From: Mannheimia indoligenes
GTDB taxonomy: Bacteria; Pseudomonadota; Gammaproteobacteria; Enterobacterales; Pasteurellaceae
Direction of reading: 5' to 3'
Assembly: GCF_036880405.1 (NCBI RefSeq)
Contig: NZ_JBAJJM010000001.1
Span: forward strand, 62,001-126,000
DNA: 64,000 nt
Numbering within the stretch: position 1 is the stretch's first letter; each line of letters opens with the position of its first letter. Below, piece after piece: positions 32,658 to 40,825 of the stretch. The position numbers and the translations under genes are program-made. The notes beneath the pieces were generated by a model, which did not search any database, had not been told where the DNA came from, and saw nothing but the letters and a program-made list of their open reading frames with translations.

Positions 32658-33239
32658 TTACTTATTCTGAGATTTTTCCATTTTCTCTCTTATTTTCTTA
32701 CCTTCTTCCGAAGACCACCAAACAGGTTGAATAAGCTCTTTTTTGATATTTAATCCATTTAGCCAAGAATATTCTGATTTAAATGTTGTAATATCTTCAT
32801 CGTATTTATCACGAAAGATCCCACTTTCCAAGAAACGAGTAACATCAAAATTACCGATATAAACGATCTCACCTTTTTTCACTGTAAAAGTTAATGGCTC
32901 GTTTGGTTCTTTAATTGGTGTACCTGCGGTTTGAATAAAACGATAAGAGGTGAATTTATAATTACCTTCTGGTAATGCGAATGCTCCAAAGAATTTTTTC
33001 ACTTTCGCTTGGGTAGGAAGAGCAATAGGGAAATCCTTAACGACTAATCGCTCTTTCGTTTGATTAGCTTCAACAGAAAATATAACACCGGTAGATGCAA
33101 AAAGCCCTCTATCTGTTACTGATAAAAGCACTATGCCTTTTTCATTAAGATCAGGGGCTGAAAATGTTGATATACTATTTGTACAGCCTGTTAATAAAGA
33201 TAAAAGAATAATAGGAAAGAGAAATAATTTTTTACACAT
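32658..33239 (-). CDS. Putative lipoprotein of unknown function
   Basis: 193 residues. A lipoprotein signal (MCKKLFLFPIILLSLLTGC) ends with lipobox LTGC, giving Cys19 as the lipidated residue. The mature part is predicted mostly beta, with GIVLLSVTDRGLF, LPEGNYKFTSYRF and FTVKKGEIVYIGNFDV, a pattern seen in small outer-membrane-linked lipoproteins that carry a DUF2846-like or PEGA-like beta-sandwich (tentative). Asp after the Cys is absent (Thr instead), so outer-membrane sorting is expected. It is flanked by USS pairs on both sides and lies in its own unit. Confidence 0.8.
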   Translation of the reverse strand: MCKKLFLFPIILLSLLTGCTNSISTFSAPDLNEKGIVLLSVTDRGLFASTGVIFSVEANQTKERLVVKDFPIALPTQAKVKKFFGAFALPEGNYKFTSYRFIQTAGTPIKEPNEPLTFTVKKGEIVYIGNFDVTRFLESGIFRDKYDEDITTFKSEYSWLNGLNIKKELIQPVWWSSEEGKKIREKMEKSQNK

Positions 33240-33278
33240 AGTGTGAGCCCTTTAGTTAAATAAATACTTTAAAAATAA

Positions 33279-33324
33279 ACAAGCGGTCAGATTTTTGCAA
33301 AATTTTACAAAATCCACCGCTTGT
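33279..33324. repeat. USS inverted pair
   Basis: ACAAGCGGTCAGATTTTTGC faces AAAATCCACCGCTTGT just after the valS stop; likely valS terminator on the minus strand. Confidence 0.8.
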
Positions 33325-33331
33325 TAATCAA

Positions 33332-36196
33332 TTACAGTGCTTCAATCTCTTGATATTGCACCTGCAATTTCTCTAATCCACTCAGATACTCTTGCATTTT
33401 TTCACGCTCTTTGGCGATAACTTGCTCCGGAGCTTTGGCAACGAAAGCTTCGTTGGAGAGTTTGCCTTCGATGCGAGCCACTTCTCCTTTGAGTTTGTCC
33501 ATCTCTTTGGTTAAACGAGATAACTCAGCTTCTTTATTGATAAAGCCTGCCATTGGGATCAAGATCTCGCCATTTGCCACCAATTTCGCCACAGATAGCG
33601 GTGCGTTTTCGCCATTTTCCAGCACTTTCACGCTATCAAGTTTCGCCATTGATTTGAGCAATACTTCGTTAGCGTTTAAGATTGCCACTTCGTCCGTTGA
33701 GAAGTTACGGGCGATTAAGTCTAAGCCTTTGCTTGGGGCGATGTTGCTTTCCGCACGAATGTTACGCACCGCCACAATCACTTCTTTAATAAAGTTGATT
33801 TGGTTTTCGGCTTGTTCGTCCACGGCAGCTGGGTCAAATTGCGGGAATTTTTGCAACATAATGGTATCCGCTTCAATTCCCACAAAGCCTTTCACTTTTT
33901 GCCAGATCTCTTCGGTGATGAATGGCATTACCGGGTGGATTAAACGCAGTAATTTTTCCAACACATTCACCAGTGTGCGACTTGCTCCACGGCGTTGTGC
34001 ATCTGTGCCTTTGAAGAAGATCGGTTTGGTCAGCTCCAAGTACCAGTCGCAGAACTGATCCCAAGTGAATTCGTAGATCGCATTCGCCACTAAGTCGAAA
34101 CGGTATTGGCTTAATGCTGTGCGGAAGGTTTCCACCGTGCGGTTGAATTGGCTTTCAATCCAACGATCCGCTAGGCTAAATTCTACATCACCTTCACTTA
34201 AATCCAGTTTGTCGTTAGTTAGCACATAACGGCTTGCATTCCACAGTTTGTTGCAGAAGTTGCGATAGCCTTCTAGGCGTTTCATATCCCAGTTGATGTC
34301 TCGACCGTTGCTTGCCAAGGCGGTGAGCGTGAAACGCAGGGCGTCCGTACCGTGTGCCACAATGCCTTCGCTGAACTCTTTGCGGGTTGCTTTGGCGATT
34401 TTCTCAGCCAGTTGTGGCTGCATCATATTGCCGGTGCGTTTTTCGAGTAAATCATCAAGGCTGATACCGTCAATCATATCAATCGGGTCAAGCACGTTAC
34501 CTTTCGATTTGGACATTTTTTGCCCTTGCTCGTCACGGATTAAGCCCGTCACATACACGGTTTTGAACGGCACTTGCGGTTTGCCGTTTTCATCTTTAAT
34601 GAAGTGCATCGTGAACATAATCATACGAGCCACCCAGAAGAAGATGATGTCAAAACCCGTGATTAACACATCGGTCGGGTGGAACATTTTCAGTTCTTTG
34701 GTCTGTTCCGGCCAGCCTAACGTTGAGAACGTCCATAAGCCTGATGAGAACCAAGTATCTAGCACGTCTTCGTCTTGTTTTAACACCACGTCTGAATTTA
34801 AGCTGTATTTTGACCGCACTTCCGCTTCATCTCGTGCAACATACACGTTGCCTTGCTCGTCATACCACGCAGGAATGCGGTGTCCCCACCAAAGTTGGCG
34901 AGAGATACACCAGTCTTGAATATCACGCATCCAAGAGAAGTAGAGATTTTCGTACTGTTTCGGCACGAATTGGATTTCACCGTCTTCCACCGCTTTGGTC
35001 GCCACTTCCGCCAAAGGCTTAACAGAAACGTACCATTGGTCGGTTAGCATTGGCTCAATCGGCACGCCGCCACGGTCGCCATAAGGCACTTTTAAGTCGT
35101 GTGGTTTGATTTGATCTAATAAGCCCAACGCTTCAAAATCTGCCACGATTTTCTTACGAGCCACAAAACGCTCTAAGCCTTGATAGTCAGCTGGAATTGG
35201 GGCGGCATAGCCTGCAAGCGGTTTGCCATCTGTGCCGATGATTTCCGCTTCCGCACGAATATCGGCATTGAGCGTCATCACATTCACCATCGGCAAGCCG
35301 TGACGTTTGCCCACTTCGTAGTCGTTGAAATCGTGTGCAGGGGTAATTTTCACCACGCCCGTACCGAACTCACGATCCACATATTCATCGGCAATAATTG
35401 GAATTTCACGGTTGGCAAGCGGTAGAATGACGGTTTTACCAATTAGCGATTGATAACGCTCATCTTCCGGGTGAACCGCAACCGCCGTATCGCCCAACAT
35501 TGTTTCAGGGCGGGTGGTTGCCACCACTAAATAATCCAAACCATCAGCCGTTTTCGCACCGTTCGCAAGCGGATAACGGAAGTGCCAGAGCGAGCCTTTG
35601 CTCTCTTTGTTTTCCACTTCAAGGTCAGAAATGGCAGTGTGCAGTTTCGGATCCCAGTTTACCAAGCGTTTTCCACGGTAAATCAAGCCTTCTTCGTGTA
35701 AGCGAACGAATACCTCTTTCACCGCATTAGACAAGCCCTCGTCCATCGTAAAACGCTCACGATCCCAGTCAATCGAGTTGCCCAAGCGACGCATTTGCTG
35801 GCTGATTGTACCGCCCGAATAGGCTTTCCAATCCCAGATTTTGTTGATAAACGCCTCACGACCATAATCGTGGCGGGTTTTGCCTTCTTCGGCTGCGATT
35901 TTACGCTCCACCACCATTTGGGTCGCGATCCCTGCGTGGTCAGTCCCCGCCTGCCAAAGGGTGTTGTTGCCCTCCATACGGTTGAAACGGATTAAGGTAT
36001 CCATCAACGTCTGTTGGAACGCGTGCCCCATATGCAACGAGCCCGTCACATTCGGCGGCGGAATGGCGATACAGTAGCTTGGTGCATTAATATCTTCGCT
36101 CGGTTTGAAATAGCCTTGCGATTCCCAGTGTTGGTAGAGTGCTTGCTCTACGGCGGAAGGGTTAAAACGGTCTTCCATTGTGAATTGTTTTGTCAT
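33332..36196 (-). CDS. valS: Valyl-tRNA synthetase
   Basis: 954 residues, class Ia synthetase. The HIGH motif appears as PPNVTGSLHMGHAF and the KMSKS motif as GQKMSKSKGN. The editing domain has TTRPETMLGDTAVAV, and the C-terminal coiled coil is visible (EAELSRLTKEMDKLKGEVAR). It charges tRNA-Val and clears mischarged Thr. In E. coli holC lies directly before valS; here four other genes lie between them, the closest ending 18 bases before the valS start, so valS may be transcribed from within or ahead of that gene. Confidence 0.98.
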   Translation of the reverse strand: MTKQFTMEDRFNPSAVEQALYQHWESQGYFKPSEDINAPSYCIAIPPPNVTGSLHMGHAFQQTLMDTLIRFNRMEGNNTLWQAGTDHAGIATQMVVERKIAAEEGKTRHDYGREAFINKIWDWKAYSGGTISQQMRRLGNSIDWDRERFTMDEGLSNAVKEVFVRLHEEGLIYRGKRLVNWDPKLHTAISDLEVENKESKGSLWHFRYPLANGAKTADGLDYLVVATTRPETMLGDTAVAVHPEDERYQSLIGKTVILPLANREIPIIADEYVDREFGTGVVKITPAHDFNDYEVGKRHGLPMVNVMTLNADIRAEAEIIGTDGKPLAGYAAPIPADYQGLERFVARKKIVADFEALGLLDQIKPHDLKVPYGDRGGVPIEPMLTDQWYVSVKPLAEVATKAVEDGEIQFVPKQYENLYFSWMRDIQDWCISRQLWWGHRIPAWYDEQGNVYVARDEAEVRSKYSLNSDVVLKQDEDVLDTWFSSGLWTFSTLGWPEQTKELKMFHPTDVLITGFDIIFFWVARMIMFTMHFIKDENGKPQVPFKTVYVTGLIRDEQGQKMSKSKGNVLDPIDMIDGISLDDLLEKRTGNMMQPQLAEKIAKATRKEFSEGIVAHGTDALRFTLTALASNGRDINWDMKRLEGYRNFCNKLWNASRYVLTNDKLDLSEGDVEFSLADRWIESQFNRTVETFRTALSQYRFDLVANAIYEFTWDQFCDWYLELTKPIFFKGTDAQRRGASRTLVNVLEKLLRLIHPVMPFITEEIWQKVKGFVGIEADTIMLQKFPQFDPAAVDEQAENQINFIKEVIVAVRNIRAESNIAPSKGLDLIARNFSTDEVAILNANEVLLKSMAKLDSVKVLENGENAPLSVAKLVANGEILIPMAGFINKEAELSRLTKEMDKLKGEVARIEGKLSNEAFVAKAPEQVIAKEREKMQEYLSGLEKLQVQYQEIEAL

Positions 36197-36214
36197 TGGT
36201 TTTTCTCTTTTAAA

Positions 36215-37333
36215 TCAAATATATTCAGATGAAATTTTTTGAATAAATGGTCTAAGCGATTCTTCAAATTTTTTCATATTTTCATAATGCCATCTTATAG
36301 CAATATCCCACTCATCTTTATTATCTCTATCAAATTGTGTACCAAATGATACTCTAGAGGCTTTTCTATCATCTAACCTTTCCCAATTTAGAGGAGTTCC
36401 AAAATTTGAATTTATTTCTGTGTGAAATGCATATAGAGCATCAAATAACTTTTTGTTAGTCTCTTTATCTTGATCATTTATATATAATTCAACTCGAATT
36501 GAGTTCTTTAGTAAAATAAAATTATATCTCAGATTTGAAATTACACCGCTACTTGTACCGATCCAAGAACTAGAGGAAAAATTTCTATTTTTAAATAATT
36601 GGAAATTTTTAGATTTACAATATGCTAGAAGCTCTACCCAATATTCTGATTGGAGATTTTCATTTTCTAGCCTGTTTTTGCTAATTTTCCTTTCTTCAAT
36701 TTCTTTATCTCTTAATCCTATGAGATACTCACCAGTTTCAGGAAGAGGGATAATTTTATCTACATCTACTAATATTTTATCTCCTAGCCTATATGGAATA
36801 ACCTTTATACATTGTATATCTATACCATTTCCTCTAAGCCATAGTACCGTACTTGTAACTTCTGGTTGAAATTCTTTAGATACTAAAATAACTCTCTGTC
36901 TATAACCAATATTGAGATCTATTTGTTCAAAATCTTTATCTAAGAACCGACTAATTTCATCAGTGGCATCAGTTCCTTGTTCTTTTTTATTTAAATATTC
37001 TTGATAAATATTAATTATTTTATTCTTACTTAAATTAGCAACATAGGAGGCATACTTTATCGCTTGCCAGACCACATCTTTACCACTATCATCCAATTTA
37101 TTCTCAATTAGAACTAAATTTCCAGATTTATCAATGGCTAATAAGTCTAAGCGTTCCTTAGTTTTATCGAATCCACTAAATTCTTTTTGGATTATAAGTA
37201 AATCTTCTCCTAATATTTGAGGCGATTTATCAATCCACTCTTGTAAATCGTATCTTTCCTTTAAATTATGTTCTGAGAATGATGTTTGTGGGATTTTCTC
37301 TAATTCTTTTTGAGTTTGATTTAGAATGTACAT
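36215..37333 (-). CDS. DUF4268 protein with PD-(D/E)XK nuclease-like N-terminal domain
   Basis: 372 residues, cytoplasmic. The N-terminal half contains FDKTKERLDLLAIDKSGN then LVLIENKLDDSG with a conserved E-x-K, the core of the PD-(D/E)XK nuclease fold as in NucS/DUF91-like proteins. The C-terminal part (from about residue 235; YWVELLAYCKSKNF, FGTPLNWERLDDRKASRV) resembles DUF4268. Such proteins are often found in variable regions and are suspected DNA-processing or defence factors; this is inference. The gene is much more AT-rich than valS and sits in the accessory block between holC and valS. Confidence 0.75.
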   Translation of the reverse strand: MYILNQTQKELEKIPQTSFSEHNLKERYDLQEWIDKSPQILGEDLLIIQKEFSGFDKTKERLDLLAIDKSGNLVLIENKLDDSGKDVVWQAIKYASYVANLSKNKIINIYQEYLNKKEQGTDATDEISRFLDKDFEQIDLNIGYRQRVILVSKEFQPEVTSTVLWLRGNGIDIQCIKVIPYRLGDKILVDVDKIIPLPETGEYLIGLRDKEIEERKISKNRLENENLQSEYWVELLAYCKSKNFQLFKNRNFSSSSWIGTSSGVISNLRYNFILLKNSIRVELYINDQDKETNKKLFDALYAFHTEINSNFGTPLNWERLDDRKASRVSFGTQFDRDNKDEWDIAIRWHYENMKKFEESLRPFIQKISSEYI

Positions 37334-37380
37334 ATTGTTTTAATAGAAGAAGTTTATTTAAATATAATCACTTGTGACCC

Positions 37381-37444
37381 CGATGGCGCTCGTCTCTGAC
37401 GAGTGCCTATTTATTTAAGCACCCGTCAGAGACGGGCGCTATCG
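37381..37444. repeat. Inverted pair of palindromes (GCGCTCGTC family)
   Basis: Left unit from 37381 begins CGATGGCGCTCGTCTCTGAC; the right unit (37419-37444) is its inverse ending GGGCGCTATCG. Between the two, a T-to-C change in one stem arm is matched by A-to-G in the other, so the hairpin is preserved. Confidence 0.8.
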
Positions 37445-37454
37445 TTGGTATTTT

Positions 37455-37512
37455 ACAAGCGATCTGTTTTGAGAAGTTTTTTGCAAAATTTTTCTTAAAT
37501 TTAACCGCTTGT
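37455..37512. repeat. USS inverted pair (left arm degenerate)
   Basis: ACAAGCGATCTGTTTTG faces AAATTTAACCGCTTGT. Confidence 0.7.
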
Positions 37513-37514
37513 CA

Positions 37515-37632
37515 CCCCACACGAGCCGTGTGGGGTTAAGTATAGCCGAGCCACGCTGTGGCTCTTTATTCTTTTCTAAATTTCAGCTCCGAAGGAGCTG
37601 GGATTATCTAGCCTAGCTCGGCTCGTGCTAGG
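37515..37632 (+). repeat. Four-hairpin composite palindromic element (RAYT-related), copy by the zeta gene
   Basis: P1 37515-37535 (CCCCACAC/GTGTGGGG, loop gagcc), P2 37548-37564 (GAGCCAC-GCT-GTGGCTC), P3 37584-37600 (CAGCTCC-GAA-GGAGCTG), spacer GGATTATCTAG, P4 37612-37632 (CCTAGCTC/GTGCTAGG, loop ggctc). The architecture matches 20915-21024 and the RAYT element at 17921-18479. Its P4 overlaps the end of the zeta-like gene. Confidence 0.9.
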
Positions 37633-38221
37633 TAATTTCAAACCCTAATTTCACCAATTCATCACAAAGCAGATTACACCAATTCGGTATTTTGTCTGAA
37701 ATTTTTATTACTTTCTTATCCGCAATTTGGAAAATCAAATTTGGCTTTGTTTTTGAGTTATCATAAACCAGCGTTTCATCATTGATAAAAATTGCATCAA
37801 TTAAATTTTCACGGCTGATGTGGTAACGTTTTCTAATGGTTTCTTCGTTAATAAAATGTCCGCCGGCTTTGACTCTTGCTTTTACCCGTTCAATGTTAAT
37901 ATCAGGGTCATCAACACCGATATAATTTAGTCGAGTTCTGAAATTTCCAACCTTAGCATTTTCCATTCGTTTTAGAATAGATTTTCCCGAAAGCGTTGAT
38001 TCCATTGAGAATGCAATTTGATTTTTTACCGCAAACTGAAATAGCTCGATTGCTTTTCTGCCTGCTTCAATATCGGCTAGTCTTGGATTAGTCGGGTTAA
38101 TCTGCATTGCAATGTTATCGGAATCAATCACAATTTCGACTTTATCTTGATTGAAAGATCGCAAAGTAGATTTACCGGCTCCGTTTGTGCCACAGTAAAA
38201 AATCGCTAGGCTATTGAGCAT
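37628..38221 (-). CDS. Zeta-toxin-like P-loop kinase
   Basis: 197 residues. The Walker A motif is FYCGTNGAGKSTLRS near the N-terminus, then VIDSDNIAMQINP and FSMESTLSGKS, the pattern of the zeta/PezT family that phosphorylates UDP-N-acetylamino sugars and blocks wall synthesis. NEETIRKRYHISRENL is a typical arginine-rich later segment. The start overlaps the preceding 56-residue gene by 11 bases, suggesting a toxin-antitoxin pair. The TAG stop is contained in the palindromic element at 37515-37632, so the natural C-terminus may have been changed by that insertion. Whether it is toxic cannot be told from sequence. Confidence 0.8.
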   Translation of the reverse strand: MLNSLAIFYCGTNGAGKSTLRSFNQDKVEIVIDSDNIAMQINPTNPRLADIEAGRKAIELFQFAVKNQIAFSMESTLSGKSILKRMENAKVGNFRTRLNYIGVDDPDINIERVKARVKAGGHFINEETIRKRYHISRENLIDAIFINDETLVYDNSKTKPNLIFQIADKKVIKISDKIPNWCNLLCDELVKLGFEIT

Positions 38222-38381
38222 ATTTGATCACTTTCTCTGTGCCGTCTGGATAATGTTGAATCAAATCCCCATTTTCTCGGCGGTAAGTTAGCACTTCGTG
38301 CTTTTTCTTTTCTTCAAACCACGCAGTAAAAAGAATATCCAGCTCACGTTGTTTTTTGAGTAATTCTTCACGGCTTGTCAT
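38211..38381 (-). CDS. 56-residue protein upstream of the zeta-like kinase, candidate antitoxin
   Basis: Start at 38381, 1 base beyond the elaA stop; stop at 38211 inside the start of the zeta-like gene. The sequence is charged, with a helical N-terminus MTSREELLKKQRELDILF and a C-terminal beta-like part (LTYRRENGDLIQHYPDGTEK). It does not resemble epsilon or PezA antitoxins, which are larger. An unrelated small partner translated just ahead of a zeta-like kinase is a known arrangement in other bacteria, so an antitoxin role is a reasonable guess only. Confidence 0.6.
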   Translation of the reverse strand: MTSREELLKKQRELDILFTAWFEEKKKHEVLTYRRENGDLIQHYPDGTEKVIKYAQ

Positions 38382-38382
38382 T

Positions 38383-38829
38383 TTATTCCTCCCAAACCAT
38401 ATCCAAATGCGGTATCCCATCTTCCAAATACACGCCCGACACCGCTTTGAACCCAAAACTTTCATAAAACCCTTGCAAATAACTTTGGGCTTGGGCGTGG
38501 ATAGGTTGCGTGGGGAAATGCTCACAGCAATAATCCAGTGCTTTTTGTATTAATTCCCTTGCCAAGCCTGAACCACGAGCCTCTTTTACCACTAACACTC
38601 TGCCGATATGTACGCTATCATCACTTGGAATTAGACGGCAGTAAGCGGTCAGATTTTTTGCATTTTTTGCAAAGAAATGCACCGCTTGTAGGTCTTTGTC
38701 GTCCACTTCTTGGTAAGGGCAATTTTGCTCAACCACAAACACGGCGGTGCGGAGTTTGTAGATTTCAAATAGCTCTTGGGTGGAAAGTTGCCCAAAAGTC
38801 TTGGCTTGCCAATTTATTGTGTTTAGCAT
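38383..38829 (-). CDS. elaA: GNAT acetyltransferase, ElaA family
   Basis: 148 residues from the ATG at 38829. AVFVVEQNCPYQEVDDKDLQ, IGRVLVVKEARGSGLAREL and GFYESFGFKAVSGVYLEDG match E. coli ElaA, a GNAT protein of unknown substrate. The start codon overlaps the holC stop (ATGCTAA), so translation is coupled to holC. Its stop lies one base before the next small gene. Confidence 0.88.
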   Translation of the reverse strand: MLNTINWQAKTFGQLSTQELFEIYKLRTAVFVVEQNCPYQEVDDKDLQAVHFFAKNAKNLTAYCRLIPSDDSVHIGRVLVVKEARGSGLARELIQKALDYCCEHFPTQPIHAQAQSYLQGFYESFGFKAVSGVYLEDGIPHLDMVWEE

Positions 38830-39260
38830 TGCACGGTTTCCAGCTGCCAACCTAATTGGCGATATTGTTTATAGCGTTCGCGTGCTTGTGCTTTGGCAGT
38901 TTCTTCCACCGGCACAAAGTCAATAATATGATTGAAACTGTTAATAAAATCGGGTAATTCTGTTTGTAATGAAATTAGTAAATCCCGATGTTGTGCGTTG
39001 CGTTTACCTTTCCACGAAATTTCAATCGGCGTTGGGTAAGTAGTAATTTCGCCCGATAAATTATGTGGTACGAAAGAATCAGGATCTCTTGCCCAAAGTG
39101 CTTCATCAATATTGAAGGCTTGTTGTTCTGTTTCACAGGCAATAAGCACTCGTTTACCTAATCGCCACGCTTGAGCGGCAAGTTCACAAGCCTGAGCTTC
39201 AGCGGCTGAAATATCGGCTGAATCGGTTTGGCTTAGAAGATAAAATTGCACTTGTTTCAC
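38823..39260 (-). CDS. holC: DNA polymerase III chi subunit
   Basis: 145 residues. Chi links the clamp loader, through psi (holD at 14650), to SSB on the lagging strand. VQFYLLSQTDSADISAAEAQACELAAQAWR-like N-terminus (MKQVQFYLLSQ, then ACELAAQAWRLGKRV), LWARDPDSFVPHNLSG and PIEISWKG are typical. It heads a tightly packed run holC-elaA-small gene-zeta-like gene. In E. coli valS follows holC directly. Confidence 0.93.
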   Translation of the reverse strand: MKQVQFYLLSQTDSADISAAEAQACELAAQAWRLGKRVLIACETEQQAFNIDEALWARDPDSFVPHNLSGEITTYPTPIEISWKGKRNAQHRDLLISLQTELPDFINSFNHIIDFVPVEETAKAQARERYKQYRQLGWQLETVQC

Positions 39261-39332
39261 AGCATATTCCTAAACAATATATTGATGTACTTAAACGGTA
39301 GATTTTAGCTGAAAATCAGGCAAATATAAAAT

Positions 39333-39378
39333 CTAAGCGGCATTTTTTGCAAAAAATATGCGAAAAAGCACCGCTTGT
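39333..39378. repeat. USS inverted pair (left arm degenerate)
   Basis: CTAAGCGGCATTTTTTGC faces GAAAAAGCACCGCTTGT, between divergent holC and kbp. Confidence 0.65.
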
Positions 39379-39504
39379 GGCGTTTTTCAGGAGGTTTGAG
39401 GTTGAACTAATTCACTTTTACTTGTTCTAATAGCTGGAATGCACTATTTCCAACGGTGGAAATTGTGTAAAATGAAACCCCAGTCTTATTATGAGGAACT
39501 TACT

Positions 39505-39948
39505 ATGGGCTTATTTGATTTCGTAGGCGACATTGGTCGTAAATTATTTAACAAAGAAGAAGATGCTTCAAAAGCCGTTACTGAACATTTGAGCCAAGAT
39601 AATCCGGGCGTTGAAAATGTGAATGTAACCGTTGAAAATGGTGTAGCGAAAATTTCCGGTATTGCTTCAAGTGCAGCCGCTGTTGAGAAAGCGGTGTTGA
39701 TGGCAGGTAACGTAGCCGGTATTACTAACGTGAATATTGATGCCTTACAACTTGCAAGAGAAGAACAGTTAGCCGGCGATGATGAGTTTTACGTTATCCA
39801 AAAAGGCGATACTTTATGGGAAATCGCAACGAAAGCATACGGCAACGGTGCAAAATATAAAGCGATTGTGGAAGCGAATAAAGAAGTGATTAAAGACGAA
39901 AATAAAATCTTCCCAGGTCAAAAAATCCGAATTCCAAAAGGTTTATAA
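39505..39948 (+). CDS. kbp: Potassium-binding protein Kbp (BON and LysM domains)
   Basis: 147 residues, E. coli YgaU/Kbp like (149). MGLFDFVGDIGRKLFN at the start, a BON domain at residues about 25-85 (VENGVAKISGIASSAAAVEK, NVAGITNVNID), and a C-terminal LysM domain (YVIQKGDTLWEIATKAYGN to FPGQKIRIPKGL). Cytoplasmic, binds K+ in E. coli. The ATG at 39505 is set by AGGAAC upstream and by the family N-terminus; the longer frame from 39439 is not supported. Confidence 0.92.
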   Translation: MGLFDFVGDIGRKLFNKEEDASKAVTEHLSQDNPGVENVNVTVENGVAKISGIASSAAAVEKAVLMAGNVAGITNVNIDALQLAREEQLAGDDEFYVIQKGDTLWEIATKAYGNGAKYKAIVEANKEVIKDENKIFPGQKIRIPKGL

Positions 39949-39952
39949 TTAA

Positions 39953-39987
39953 GAAGAGCTAAACTTGTGAAAGTTTAGCTCTTTTTA
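39953..39987 (+). terminator. Rho-independent terminator of kbp
   Basis: AGAGCTAAACTT/AAGTTTAGCTCT stem followed by TTTTAT. Confidence 0.9.
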
Positions 39988-40001
39988 TATAAGAGTAGTT
40001 G

Positions 40002-40033
40002 ATAAAAAAGCTCTGCATTTGCAGAGCTTTTGA
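40002..40033 (-). terminator. Rho-independent terminator of the repeat lipoprotein gene
   Basis: On the minus strand AAAAGCTCTGC-AAAT-GCAGAGCTTTT followed by TTATC, just downstream of the stop at 40041. Confidence 0.85.
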
Positions 40034-40040
40034 GTAATTG

Positions 40041-40688
40041 TTATTTACTTTCTACCGCTTGTTTCACTTCTTCAGCTTTCATTTCAGTTACTTCTTTTAA
40101 CTCTGCTGCTTTTTCAACTACAGCGTTTTTAGCTGCTTCTGCTTTATCTGATGTTGCTTGTGCGGCTTCTTTAGCTGCTGCTTTTAACTCTGTAGCTTTA
40201 GCTTCTGTTGCGACTTTAGCCTCCTCTGCTTTTTCAACTACTGCATTTTTTGTGGCTTCTGTTTTATCTGAAACGGTTTGTGCAGCATCTTTAGTAGCTT
40301 CTTTTAATTCTTCCATCTTTGCTTCAGCAGTTACTTTTGCTTCAGCTGCTTTCTCAACTACCGCATTTTTAGCGGCTTCGGCTTTGTCTGCCGTTGCTTG
40401 TACAGCTTCTTTGGCTGCTTCTTTTACTTCGTCAGTTTTAGCTTCAGTTACTGCTTTAACTTCTGCTGCTTTCTCAACAACAGAATTTTTAGCTTCTTCC
40501 GCTTTATTTGCTGTTGCTTGCATAGCATCTTTCGTTGCCTCTTTAACTTCTGTTGCTTTTTCAACAACTGCTTCTTTCACTTCAGTAGCTTTGTTTACTG
40601 TTGCTTGAGTTGCTTCTTTTGCTTGATCACACGCTGCAAGCGTCATTGTTGTACCTAACACTAATAAAGATAAAATTGTTTTTTTCAT
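40041..40688 (-). CDS. Lipoprotein with four 40-residue amphipathic repeats
   Basis: 215 residues. A signal peptide (MKKTILSLLVLGTTMTLAAC) ends in lipobox LAAC with Cys20 as the lipidation site. The rest is almost wholly Ala, Lys, Glu, Thr and Val. A 40-residue unit is repeated four times (starts KEATKDAMQATANKAEEAKN, KEAAKEAVQATADK, KEATKDAAQTVSDK, KAAAKEAAQATSDK), each with NxVVEKA in the middle. The 11-residue-like amphipathic pattern recalls LEA or apolipoprotein-like helices. A periplasmic, envelope-stress or membrane-coating role is possible but unproven. The protein contains no other domain. Confidence 0.82.
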   Translation of the reverse strand: MKKTILSLLVLGTTMTLAACDQAKEATQATVNKATEVKEAVVEKATEVKEATKDAMQATANKAEEAKNSVVEKAAEVKAVTEAKTDEVKEAAKEAVQATADKAEAAKNAVVEKAAEAKVTAEAKMEELKEATKDAAQTVSDKTEATKNAVVEKAEEAKVATEAKATELKAAAKEAAQATSDKAEAAKNAVVEKAAELKEVTEMKAEEVKQAVESK

Positions 40689-40772
40689 TCCGAGTTCCTT
40701 AAATTAAAAAAATAAACAAATACATTTTGCAATGTATTTGCTTAGGCTGATTAAATCATAAAAAGTTCATAT

Positions 40773-40810
40773 TATAAAAAATGCCTATTAATTTTTAATC
40801 AATAGGCATT
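40773..40810 (-). terminator. Rho-independent terminator of rne
   Basis: On the minus strand AATGCCTATT, 11-base loop, AATAGGCATT followed by TTTTATAAT, about 15 bases past the rne stop. Confidence 0.85.
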
Positions 40811-40825
40811 CTAGTTTAGAGTTTT

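Noticed and set aside
33411..34919. Long plus-strand frames (215 and 208 codons) over valS
   Set aside because: Complementary to the conserved valS coding sequence; no ribosome site or family similarity.
40030..40608. 192-codon plus-strand frame rich in Ala, Ser and Phe
   Set aside because: It is the complement of the repeat lipoprotein gene, whose strand has a signal peptide, lipobox, terminator and repeat logic.
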